From Burkholderiales bacterium (lineage in GTDB: Bacteria > Pseudomonadota > Gammaproteobacteria > Burkholderiales > Burkholderiaceae), in NCBI GenBank assembly GCA_947372535.1, contig CANBUA010000075.1, positions 1-17,740 on the forward strand: 17,740 nucleotides of DNA. The letters run 5' to 3'. Under the pieces are notes generated by a model. It did no database searches and was not told the origin of the DNA. It saw nothing but the letters and a program-made list of their open reading frames with translations. A program made the position numbers and the translations under genes. How positions within the stretch are numbered: position 1 is the stretch's first letter; each line of letters begins with the position of its first letter. This document shows positions 1 to 6,106 of the stretch, one piece after another.

Positions 1-1
1 C

Positions 2-241
2 TTCAACATTGGTCGCAGCGATCCTGTCCCATTGCTCGATTTCATCGGTGCGCTGGAACAGGCCACGGGTCGACCAGCCATCAAAGACTTCCAGCCCATG
101 CAGGCCGGCGATGTGCCCGCCACACATGCCGATACGCGCGCGCTGGAAACCTGGACGGGGCATCGCCCCAGTATTTCTTTGCAGCAAGGTATCAAGGCGT
201 TCGTCGACTGGTATGTGGCGTGGATTCACCTGCCTTCATGA
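2..241 (+). CDS. UDP-glucuronate 4-epimerase-like protein (C-terminal end, partial)
   Basis: This is the last 79 codons of a gene that enters from the left edge; the stop is TGA at 239-241. The reading FNIGRSDPVPLLDFI, then QPMQAGDVPATHADT, then a closing VDWYVAWIH segment matches the C-terminal substrate-binding part of short-chain dehydrogenase/reductase-type UDP-glucuronate (or related nucleotide-sugar) 4-epimerases. In that family the NAD-binding Rossmann half lies upstream, here outside the window. Such enzymes supply UDP-galacturonate-type sugars for capsule, exopolysaccharide or lipopolysaccharide. It is followed by a strong hairpin at 296-327. Substrate cannot be fixed from the fragment; a related nucleotide-sugar epimerase is the main alternative. 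Confidence 0.85.
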   Translation, partial: FNIGRSDPVPLLDFIGALEQATGRPAIKDFQPMQAGDVPATHADTRALETWTGHRPSISLQQGIKAFVDWYVAWIHLPS

Positions 242-292
242 GCATGGGGCCACCACCGTCGTATCCAGTACTGGGAACATGATGTCCCCATG

Positions 293-327
293 AAAAAACC
301 CCCGTCGAATTGCTTCGACGGGGGTTT
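293..327. terminator. Bidirectional rho-independent terminator
   Basis: A perfect 14-bp stem (296-309 paired with 314-327) encloses the 4-base loop TTGC. On the plus strand it ends in TTT and lies 52 bases after the epimerase stop. On the minus strand it is followed by six T, so it also closes the secreted-protein gene that ends at 396. It sits between two convergent genes, which suits a shared terminator. Confidence 0.88.
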
Positions 328-342
328 GAGAGGTCAGCGACC
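328..342. repeat. Small hairpin between convergent genes
   Basis: GAGGTC-AGC-GACCTC is a 6-bp stem with a 3-base loop directly beside the terminator. On the minus strand it precedes the terminator, giving two hairpins in tandem after the gene that ends at 396. Function unknown. Confidence 0.4.
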
Positions 343-395
343 TCGGCCATGGCGGCGGACATTTGCCCATCACCGTGGCATGTTGCTACAGCAAT

Positions 396-1079
396 TTAGT
401 TCCAAGCAGGCACTTGCTTGAGTGTGAAGGCTGCGTCGTTGGTCTTCTTGGCGCGGGTCTTGGACGTCACGTCAACCACAATGCCACCCCAGTCGATGGT
501 CTTGAGTGCTGCCACCAAGATATCGTCCAGCAACAGACCGGCTTGCAGGCGGGTCACCGCTTCAGGCGTGAAAGTCAACTTGTTGATTTCAGCATGCACG
601 TTCAGGCTCAGACCCTTCAGCGTTGCCTTGGACGTCATGACGTCAACGAAGGTGTACAAAGGCACAGCCTTGGCTGTGGTCTTCTCGTAAACGTCGATGA
701 TGTCCGAGTAAACGATGTGCTTGTTGAAGTCAACGTTGAAGTTGGCGAGCACCACGTCACCATCGGTGGTGGCGTGCAGGCGCAGGGCGGAGCCAGAAGC
801 GGCACCGGAATTGACCTTGACAGGCAGCGCGCCAGCCACGGTGGCCAGGGTGATGTCCGACTTGGTGGCAGGGAACACGTACACGCCATTAGGCTGGGTG
901 ATGGTGTTGCCCAGGCCGCGGAGTGTCACGCCAGCAGCGGCTGCGTTGGTTTGGGCCACCGTTGACAGCGACAGCGTGGCGTTGGCCACGTAAGAAGTCA
1001 GGGTCAGGGGCAGACCGGCGAAAGCGCTTGTGGCGGCCAGAGCAAGAGCACCGACTGCGAATTTGAAAGTTGTCTTCAT
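396..1079 (-). CDS. Secreted protein of unknown function, tandem copy A
   Basis: A 227-residue protein I cannot assign to a named family. Residues 1-21 form a Sec signal peptide (MKTTFK, a hydrophobic core, then ATSAFA) with likely cleavage before GLPLTL. The mature part has no cysteine, no membrane helix and alternating hydrophobic segments, suggesting a beta-rich secreted or surface protein. It differs from the copy at 1215-1898 at about 16 of 227 positions by eye, seven of them in the signal peptide. The ATG at 1079 was chosen because the signal peptide aligns with the copy and a GTGGA lies about 10 bases upstream; a GTG at 1094 is possible. The segments VVLANFNVDFNKHIVYSD and LKGLSLNVHAEINKLTF resemble, in order, parts of the PEP-CTERM protein at 3521-4492, but the PEP-CTERM tail is absent. 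It starts 57 bases after the terminator of copy B. Confidence 0.85.
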   Translation of the reverse strand: MKTTFKFAVGALALAATSAFAGLPLTLTSYVANATLSLSTVAQTNAAAAGVTLRGLGNTITQPNGVYVFPATKSDITLATVAGALPVKVNSGAASGSALRLHATTDGDVVLANFNVDFNKHIVYSDIIDVYEKTTAKAVPLYTFVDVMTSKATLKGLSLNVHAEINKLTFTPEAVTRLQAGLLLDDILVAALKTIDWGGIVVDVTSKTRAKKTNDAAFTLKQVPAWN

Positions 1080-1135
1080 GATATTGATGTCCACAGATTT
1101 GAAGAGAGATTGTTATTAATCAATCGAGAGGCGAT

Positions 1136-1167
1136 AAAAAAACTCCGCCGAAAAGCTCCGGCGAAGC
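1136..1167 (-). terminator. Rho-independent terminator of copy B
   Basis: On the minus strand a GC-rich hairpin (arms around CGCCG and CGGCG, extended by flanking pairs) is followed by seven T (A at 1136-1142 on the plus strand). It lies about 50 bases after the stop of the gene ending at 1215 and just before the start of copy A, so copy A probably has its own promoter or depends on read-through. Confidence 0.8.
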
Positions 1168-1187
1168 TTTAGTACTGCTTGTTATCA

Positions 1188-1207
1188 GGGCCCTGAAGCC
1201 AGGGCCC
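1188..1207. repeat. Hairpin between copy B stop and its terminator
   Basis: GGGCCCT (1188-1194) and AGGGCCC (1201-1207) form a 7-bp stem with a 6-base loop. It lies 7 bases after the stop of the gene ending at 1215 and before the true terminator. It may protect the 3' end of the message; no T run follows. Confidence 0.5.
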
Positions 1208-1214
1208 CGGTGTC

Positions 1215-1898
1215 TTATTGCCAAGCCGGCACTTGCTTGAGGGTGTAAGCGGCGTCGTTGGTCTTCTTGGCGCGGGTCTTGGACGTCACGTCGACCACAA
1301 TGCCACCCCAGTCGATGGTCTTGAGTGCTGTCACCAAGATATCGTCCAGCAACAGGCCAGCTTGCAGTTGGGTCACGGCTTCAGGCGTGAAAGTCAACTT
1401 GTTGATTTCAGCATGCACGTTCAGGCTCAAACCCTTGAGCGTTGCCTTGGACGTCAAGACGTCAACGAAGGTGTACAGGGGCACAGCCTTGTTAGTGGTC
1501 TTCTCGTAGACGTCAATGATGTCCGAGTAAACGATGTGCTTGTTGAAGTCAACGTTGAAGTTGGCGAGCACCACATCACCATCGGTGGTGGCGTGCAGAC
1601 GCAGGGCGGAGCCCGAAGCGGCACCGGAATTGACCTTGATCGGCAGGGCTCCGGCCACGGTGGCCAGGGTGATGTCCGATTTGGTGGCAGGGAACACGTA
1701 CACCCCATTAGGCTGGGTGATGGTGTTGCCAAGACCGCGGAGTGTCACGCCGGCAGCGGCTGCGTTGGCTTGGGCCACCGTAGACAGCGACAGCGTGGCG
1801 TTGGCCACGTATGAATTCAAGGTCAAAGGCAGACCAGCAAAAGCGCTGCTGGTGGCCAAGGCAATAGCACCGAATGCGAACTTGAGAGAAGTGGTCAT
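1215..1898 (-). CDS. Secreted protein of unknown function, tandem copy B
   Basis: A 227-residue near-twin of the protein at 396-1079. A Sec signal peptide (MTTSLKFAF to SSAFA) precedes the same mature start GLPLTL. The mature chains differ at about 9 of 206 positions by eye, mostly conservative changes, so the duplication is recent or kept uniform by gene conversion. The ATG at 1898 aligns with the start of copy A and has GGAG 9 bases upstream; an in-frame ATG at 1904 leaves only 3 bases and is less likely. The upstream spacer (1899-2069) is rich in palindromes and follows the OmpW-family gene in the same direction. No cysteines, no membrane helix after the signal and no sorting tail are seen. 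Function unknown. Confidence 0.85.
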   Translation of the reverse strand: MTTSLKFAFGAIALATSSAFAGLPLTLNSYVANATLSLSTVAQANAAAAGVTLRGLGNTITQPNGVYVFPATKSDITLATVAGALPIKVNSGAASGSALRLHATTDGDVVLANFNVDFNKHIVYSDIIDVYEKTTNKAVPLYTFVDVLTSKATLKGLSLNVHAEINKLTFTPEAVTQLQAGLLLDDILVTALKTIDWGGIVVDVTSKTRAKKTNDAAYTLKQVPAWQ

Positions 1899-1974
1899 GG
1901 TCATGAACTCCGAAAAAAGTGTTTGGTTTCAACCGACGCCTCTATGATGCCTACCCCACGCCACCTTGGGGGAT

Positions 1975-1989
1975 GTCTCATCTAGAGAC
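1975..1989. repeat. Inverted repeat upstream of copy B
   Basis: GTCTC-N5-GAGAC, a 5-bp inverted repeat in the spacer between the OmpW-family gene and copy B. It lies 77 bases upstream of the copy B start and could be an operator half-site pair; this is inference. Confidence 0.35.
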
Positions 1990-1992
1990 TTG

Positions 1993-2054
1993 CCCTAGGC
2001 CGCCCCCACAGTGAGCAATATTTACCCCGCTCGAATGGGGGGGTGGGCCTAGGG
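1993..2054. repeat. Long imperfect inverted repeat with CCTAGG core arms
   Basis: CCCTAGGCC (1993-2001) is exactly complementary to GGCCTAGGG (2046-2054). C-rich and G-rich tracts just inside (2003-2007 and 2037-2043) can extend the pairing. The loop holds a second small pair, GAGC at 2013-2016 and GCTC at 2029-2032. It lies 15 bases past the OmpW-family stop on the minus strand. No T run follows, so it is not a standard intrinsic terminator; it may be a 3' RNA structure or a protein-binding site. Confidence 0.5.
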
Positions 2055-2069
2055 GGAACACTTAACGCA

Positions 2070-3407
2070 TCAAAAAGTACGCCCAACGCTCAGGAACAAG
2101 ATGGTGTTGTTCAACTCGGTGTCGGTCTTGCGTACGTAAGTGCCCAGGGACTTGCCGTCGCCAGTGCCTGCAGCGAGGCGGTCGGCGATGATGCCCTTGG
2201 TGATCATGGAAACAAGGCCGCCGTTGGTTTGGACCACCCCGCAAGCAATCAATGTACATGACGGGTCGTTATAGATGTTCTCACCGGCAAAAATGGCATT
2301 GCCAACTCCGCCCAAGTCTTTGAGAATTGCAGAGTCAGATCCGATATAGGTATTACGAGTGGTCAACGTCGCCTGAGTCTTCAATTTGACCGCACCAACA
2401 TTCAAGCTGGCATGCCAAGTATCATTAAATTGATACTTCATACCCACAACTGGACCTAAGCCGAATGCATTTTTTATAGAGACCGTCGTATCACCTGGAT
2501 TTGAACCACCTGCATAAGTATTGAACGCATCAGTGGCTTTTGTATCAGCAAAAATTGCGTACATAGCCATGACCCCTGTATATGGTCTGAACTTCGCGTC
2601 CTTGGCACCCCAATATCGACCAAAGAGAACCGTGGGTGGCAAAATTTTGGTGGTGATTACCTTCACACCATCAATACCAATGGCGTGAGTCCCTGCTACA
2701 GCATAATTACTAGCTCTTCCATGCGCTTTGACAGATGAGTAAACAGGCGCGGCAAGAACATAAGTTTCAACCAACCACTTGTACTCATCATCCAAATAAT
2801 ACCCAACGCTGATACCAGCCGTGCCTGCCACGGGAGCCGCGATGCCAGTAATCCCGGACGGCGTACCAACACCCGACAACTTATTATCATCAAGATAATG
2901 ATACACAGTACCCAGACCACTCTGATTACTCAACAAGGCCCCCGACCCAAACTCACCATTGTCTTGCCTATTGCCAGTGGGATCTTGCCTTGAAAATAAT
3001 GTGTAAAGGATATTATAATCAGAGTCGCCAGGAGAAGCAAAACTTACTCCGCCAGACTTATATCGGTCAACAATGGCCTGCAATTGATCATTGTCTTCTG
3101 TTTTATTATAAAAAACACCATGGCTGGTTGCAGCCAAAGTTGCTGCGTTGGTGGCATCAATGGCACCAGGGTAGAGCTCGGCTTTGGTGATCACCGGACC
3201 ACTCACATCTTTGGTCTCACCCGACTTCGTCTTGATGTTGATCAAGATCACGCCCGCGCGCATGAACAACCGATCGCTGCGCAAGGCACTTGCGATTTTG
3301 AGCGATAAGGAGTCACCCTCTTCAGCTCGAGCAGTACCTGCTCCCAGGGTCACGGTCAAAGCCACCGCCGCGCTCACACATGCGCGCGACCAAACAGAAC
3401 AGTTCAT
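2070..3407 (-). CDS. OmpW-family outer-membrane beta-barrel protein, long variant
   Basis: A 445-residue protein with a Sec signal peptide ending near GTARAEE. OmpW-like segments appear in order: FMRAGVILINIK (first strand), ISVGYYLDDEYKWLVETY, ILPPTVLFGRYW, FRPYTGVMAMYAIFADT, FGLGPVVGMKYQFNDTWHAS, and a C-terminal strand ending in phenylalanine (LFLSVGRTF), the usual signal for the outer-membrane assembly machinery. Usual OmpW/AlkL proteins are little more than 200 residues. The excess lies in a roughly 130-residue stretch between the first two strands and in a long late loop (about residues 350-425) with two cysteines, C-x4-C. Family members form narrow channels for small hydrophobic molecules; the substrate here is unknown. 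GGAG lies 5 bases before the ATG. About 2300-3120 is visibly richer in A and T than its neighbours, suggesting acquired DNA. Confidence 0.85.
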   Translation of the reverse strand: MNCSVWSRACVSAAVALTVTLGAGTARAEEGDSLSLKIASALRSDRLFMRAGVILINIKTKSGETKDVSGPVITKAELYPGAIDATNAATLAATSHGVFYNKTEDNDQLQAIVDRYKSGGVSFASPGDSDYNILYTLFSRQDPTGNRQDNGEFGSGALLSNQSGLGTVYHYLDDNKLSGVGTPSGITGIAAPVAGTAGISVGYYLDDEYKWLVETYVLAAPVYSSVKAHGRASNYAVAGTHAIGIDGVKVITTKILPPTVLFGRYWGAKDAKFRPYTGVMAMYAIFADTKATDAFNTYAGGSNPGDTTVSIKNAFGLGPVVGMKYQFNDTWHASLNVGAVKLKTQATLTTRNTYIGSDSAILKDLGGVGNAIFAGENIYNDPSCTLIACGVVQTNGGLVSMITKGIIADRLAAGTGDGKSLGTYVRKTDTELNNTILFLSVGRTF

Positions 3408-3443
3408 GCTCGCTCCAGAATCTAGTAAATCGTTTTGTCAACA

Positions 3444-3475
3444 ATGAAAAAAAAGCCGCCCATGGAGAGCGGCTT
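3444..3475 (-). terminator. Rho-independent terminator of the PEP-CTERM gene
   Basis: On the minus strand AAGCCGC and GCGGCTT form a 7-bp stem with a 9-base loop, followed by eight T (A at 3447-3454 on the plus strand). It lies about 45 bases past the stop at 3521 and only 37 bases before the OmpW-family start, so that gene needs its own promoter or read-through. Confidence 0.85.
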
Positions 3476-3479
3476 CGGG

Positions 3480-3506
3480 GCAAGGTCAAGCATAACTTGA
3501 CCTTGC
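3480..3506. repeat. Perfect 11-bp hairpin after the PEP-CTERM gene
   Basis: CAAGGTCAAG (3481-3490) and CTTGACCTTG (3496-3505), with one more G-C pair outside, enclose the 5-base loop CATAA. It lies between the stop at 3521 and the terminator at 3444-3475. It has no T run of its own, so an mRNA-stabilising or protein-binding role is more likely than termination. Confidence 0.6.
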
Positions 3507-3520
3507 TGGCTTTGAGCCGA

Positions 3521-4492
3521 TTACTTAGCGCGGCGACGAGCGACCAGGCTGATGCCAACCAGACCCAGACCCATCAGGGCATAGGTGCTGGGTTCTGGCA
3601 CTTCACGAGCGGTGAAACGGATGGACGACTTCATGGCGCCCCAACCTTCGGCCTTGTCGTTCACAGCCTTGAGGGTGTCGAAACCCGTGCTGCCTTCGGT
3701 CAAGCCGAGTGCATCAGCGAAGAAGGCGAAACCAGCGTCAGTCACCTTCAGGCCGCTCAGCACGTTGGTGGTGCTGACGGTGTAAAGCTTCTGGGGGGTC
3801 ACGCTTTCGATCACGAAGCCCAGGTCGGTCATGGGCTTGGTGTTGCCATCAGCAGCTGCCAGCAGGGCGGCAGGAGGGATGACGGTAGGGCCAGCGATGT
3901 CGGTGATGGTCCACAGAGCCAGGTGGGTCTGCTTGTTCTCAAACGAAGTACCCGGATTGCCCAACACGTCTGCAAAAACCGTCTTGTTGACCAAGTCGAT
4001 TTGCAGGTTGTTGATCCTGGCGGTACCGCCTTCCAGGATGCCTGTCAAAGGCGCGGCAAATTGCTGAGCGCCACCGAAAGCGTCAACCAGTGTGAATTGA
4101 CCGCTTGTCGTGTCGGCCGTCAGACGGACCACCGCAGCGTCGATCTGGACGTTGGCACGTTGGTCAGTCTTGGAGCGCGTGCCGATCGGGCGGACGACTT
4201 CCGTGATGACAGCATTGTCAATGGAGGTCAGTTGCACCTTGGCGATGTTCAGGGCGCCAACCAGGCCACCCACCGAACCGGAAGGGATGCCGTTGATGGA
4301 ATCGCCCGTGCCGTTGCTGAAATACAGACCGCCCGTGCCGGACAGCAGGGTCAGTTCGGCGATACGGCCGCTGCCAGCTGGATCCTTCACGAACACGTGC
4401 TCACCAACACCGCCGGAAGCGGTTGCGGCGCTGGCCAGGCCAACAGCGGCGAAAGCGGCTGCGGCAACCAAGCTCTTCAATGCAAATTTCAT
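3521..4492 (-). CDS. PEP-CTERM sorting domain-containing secreted protein
   Basis: A 323-residue protein with a Sec signal peptide (MKFALKSLVAAAAF to about GLASA) and a typical C-terminal sorting tail: VPEPSTYALM, a hydrophobic stretch GLGLVGISLV, then ARRRAK. In PEP-CTERM systems the tail is recognised by an exosortase in the inner membrane and the protein is released to the envelope or exopolysaccharide; no exosortase lies in this window. The body is low in cysteine and rich in G, T and V. The segments INNLQIDLVNKTVFADVLG and VLSGLKVTDAGFAFFADALG resemble, in the same order, parts of the two tandem proteins at 396-1898. ATG at 4492 has GGAG 6 bases upstream; the GTG at 4504 overlaps that site and is unlikely. 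Likely role is a matrix or surface protein; exact function unknown. Confidence 0.92.
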   Translation of the reverse strand: MKFALKSLVAAAAFAAVGLASAATASGGVGEHVFVKDPAGSGRIAELTLLSGTGGLYFSNGTGDSINGIPSGSVGGLVGALNIAKVQLTSIDNAVITEVVRPIGTRSKTDQRANVQIDAAVVRLTADTTSGQFTLVDAFGGAQQFAAPLTGILEGGTARINNLQIDLVNKTVFADVLGNPGTSFENKQTHLALWTITDIAGPTVIPPAALLAAADGNTKPMTDLGFVIESVTPQKLYTVSTTNVLSGLKVTDAGFAFFADALGLTEGSTGFDTLKAVNDKAEGWGAMKSSIRFTAREVPEPSTYALMGLGLVGISLVARRRAK

Positions 4493-4504
4493 GTTTATCT
4501 CCAC

Positions 4505-4680
4505 TCTGCAAGCGGCCCTTTGGATAAATATCTTGCTTGGCTGAAGGCATCCGCGTCTTCCTTCAACCAGCCCAGACTCTGTTGTCTGTACGGCCTAAGC
4601 ATACTGGGGGCAGCGCACCTCACACAATGGTTGTGGACCTGGGTACACAGTAAAAATGCCTCAGGAAAACACTAAGTCAC
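4505..4680. other. Spacer upstream of the PEP-CTERM gene
   Basis: About 175 bases carrying the leader and presumably the promoter of the PEP-CTERM gene. On the minus strand TTGTGT, 18 bases, TATGCT can be read as a weak sigma-70 promoter. Small palindromes CACAA-TGG-TTGTG and CAGAC-N6-GTCTG are present. I found no sigma-54 site with correct spacing. Confidence 0.3.
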
Positions 4681-4686
4681 GTCAAA

Positions 4687-4720
4687 CCCCCCTCGTTTGG
4701 GGGTGCGGGTTTTTACCCGC
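4687..4720 (-). terminator. Probable tyrS transcription terminator (two hairpins)
   Basis: Two adjacent hairpins lie 14-47 bases past the tyrS stop: GCGGGT-TTTT-ACCCGC (4705-4720, 6 bp) and a C5/G5 stem at 4688-4703 followed by TTTGA on the minus strand. The T run is short, so strength is uncertain. Confidence 0.55.
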
Positions 4721-4733
4721 TCGGCCCAAACAC

Positions 4734-6005
4734 TCAGCCCAAAACCACCTTCGCGAATTTCCGTTTGCCCACTTGCACCACAAAGGTGCCAGGCAAGACC
4801 TTCAGCGCTTTGTCAGACACCAGGGCACCATCGATGCGCACGCCGCCTTGTTCCACCATGCGCAAGGCTTCGCTGGTCGATGGCACCAGCCCCGCCTGCT
4901 TGAGCAAGGCGCCGATGCCCAGCGAAGAAGCCCCCTCAGGCAGGCCCAGCGTCACATCAGGAATGTCGTCAGGTATGCCGCCCTTAGCCCGGTTGTTGAA
5001 ATCGGCCAGGGCCATGTCGGCGGCGCCAGCACCGTGGAACCGCGTGACGATTTCCTGGGCCAGCAACACCTTGGCATCGCGCGGATTGCGCCCGGTCTCG
5101 CACTCGGCCTTGAGCTGGGCGATGGCCTCCAGCGGCTGGAAGCTCAACAGGGTGTAGTACTGCCACATCAGGGTGTCACTGATGCTCATGAGCTTGCCGA
5201 ACATGCTGTTGGACGCTTCGCTGACGCCCACGTAGTTGTGCTTGGACTTGGACATCTTCTCGACGCCGTCCAGCCCCACCAGCAAGGGCATGGTCAGGAT
5301 GCACTGGGCCTCCTGATCGTATTCACTTTGGAGGTGGCGGCCCATCAGCAGGTTGAACTTCTGATCCGTGCCACCCAGCTCCAGGTCGGCCTTGAGCGCG
5401 ACCGAGTCGTAGCCCTGCATCAGTGGGTAGAGGAACTCGTGCACGCTGATGGGGGTGTTGGCCTTGAAGCGCTTGGTGAAATCGTCACGCTCCATCATGC
5501 GGGCTACCGTGTAGCGGCTGGCCAGCTGGATCATCCCGCGCGCGCCCAGGGCATCGCACCATTCGCTGTTGTAGCGGATCTCGGTGCGCTCGGGGTCCAG
5601 CACCAGGCTGGCTTGTTTGTAATAGGTCTCCGCGTTGACTTTGATCTGCTCGGCGGTGAGCGGCGGGCGGGTGCTGTTGCGGCCCGACGGGTCGCCGATC
5701 AGTGAGGTGAAATCGCCGATCAGGAAGATGACGGTGTGCCCCAGGTCCTGCAACTGGCGCAGTTTGTTGAGCACCACCGTGTGGCCCAGGTGGATGTCCG
5801 GTGCCGTGGGGTCCAGGCCCAGCTTGATGCGCAAAGGCACCCCTGTGGCTTCGGCGCGCGCCAGCTTTTTGACCCACTCTGCCTCGGGCAGCAGTTCATC
5901 GCAGCCGCGCTGGGTGACGGCCAAGGCATGTTTTACCGAGTCGGTGACCGGATGCAGGGGGCCGCTGGCGGTCGATACAGGGTGAAGGGGATGTAAATTT
6001 GACAT
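4734..6005 (-). CDS. tyrS: Tyrosyl-tRNA synthetase
   Basis: A 423-residue cytoplasmic class I aminoacyl-tRNA synthetase that charges tRNA-Tyr with tyrosine using ATP. The catalytic fold shows the HIGH-type motif as HLGHT (in [14 protein letters not shown], around residue 70), the [13 protein letters not shown] segment, the tyrosine-site region [15 protein letters not shown], and the KMSKS loop ([14 protein letters not shown]). A C-terminal S4 RNA-binding domain ends in [14 protein letters not shown]. Length fits the beta/gammaproteobacterial form. The ATG at 6005 is used; an upstream TTG at 6032 would add nine residues not expected in the family. The gene is divergent from the M23 peptidase gene, about 100 bases apart. 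Confidence 0.97.
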   Translation of the reverse strand: MSNLHPLHPVSTASGPLHPVTDSVKHALAVTQRGCDELLPEAEWVKKLARAEATGVPLRIKLGLDPTAPDIHLGHTVVLNKLRQLQDLGHTVIFLIGDFTSLIGDPSGRNSTRPPLTAEQIKVNAETYYKQASLVLDPERTEIRYNSEWCDALGARGMIQLASRYTVARMMERDDFTKRFKANTPISVHEFLYPLMQGYDSVALKADLELGGTDQKFNLLMGRHLQSEYDQEAQCILTMPLLVGLDGVEKMSKSKHNYVGVSEASNSMFGKLMSISDTLMWQYYTLLSFQPLEAIAQLKAECETGRNPRDAKVLLAQEIVTRFHGAGAADMALADFNNRAKGGIPDDIPDVTLGLPEGASSLGIGALLKQAGLVPSTSEALRMVEQGGVRIDGALVSDKALKVLPGTFVVQVGKRKFAKVVLG

Positions 6006-6035
6006 GAATCGGGCAAGCAACTGGTGGGCCAAGGC

Positions 6036-6041
6036 TATACT
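6036..6041 (+). promoter_or_regulatory. Possible -10 box for the M23 peptidase gene
   Basis: TATACT lies about 66 bases before the chosen TTG start in the divergent tyrS/M23 spacer. No good -35 hexamer is visible at the normal distance, so this is weak. Confidence 0.3.
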
Positions 6042-6094
6042 GCGGCACTTTTTGGATGCCGCTGACGTGCATATTTGGCGTAAGGGGCGATTTT

Positions 6095-6100
6095 AGGGGA
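6095..6100 (+). promoter_or_regulatory. Ribosome binding site that decides a TTG start
   Basis: AGGGGA lies 6 bases before the TTG at 6107. It is the only strong Shine-Dalgarno sequence near the beginning of the M23 peptidase frame; the in-frame ATG at 6056 has no comparable site. Confidence 0.6.
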
Positions 6101-6106
6101 CAGCGT

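Noticed and set aside
1949..1963. Sigma-54-like site on the minus strand before copy B (TGGCGT-N5-AGGC)
   Set aside because: GG and GC have correct spacing, but the -12 element lacks the TT and the -24 element lacks AC. This is too weak to claim beside the strong site at 15565.
3419..3441. TTGACA and TAGATT on the minus strand before the OmpW-family gene
   Set aside because: The hexamers are good but only 11 bases apart, not the 16-18 needed for a sigma-70 promoter, and the -10 would almost touch the ribosome site.
3380..4675. Long plus-strand open frame (431 codons) over the PEP-CTERM gene
   Set aside because: It is antisense to a gene with signal peptide, sorting tail and ribosome site; its translation is rich in H, Q and R with no domain pattern, as expected of a GC-rich shadow frame.
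4656..5705. Plus-strand open frame (349 codons) opposite tyrS
   Set aside because: Antisense to a clear tyrosyl-tRNA synthetase; histidine- and glutamine-rich composition is typical of an antisense shadow.
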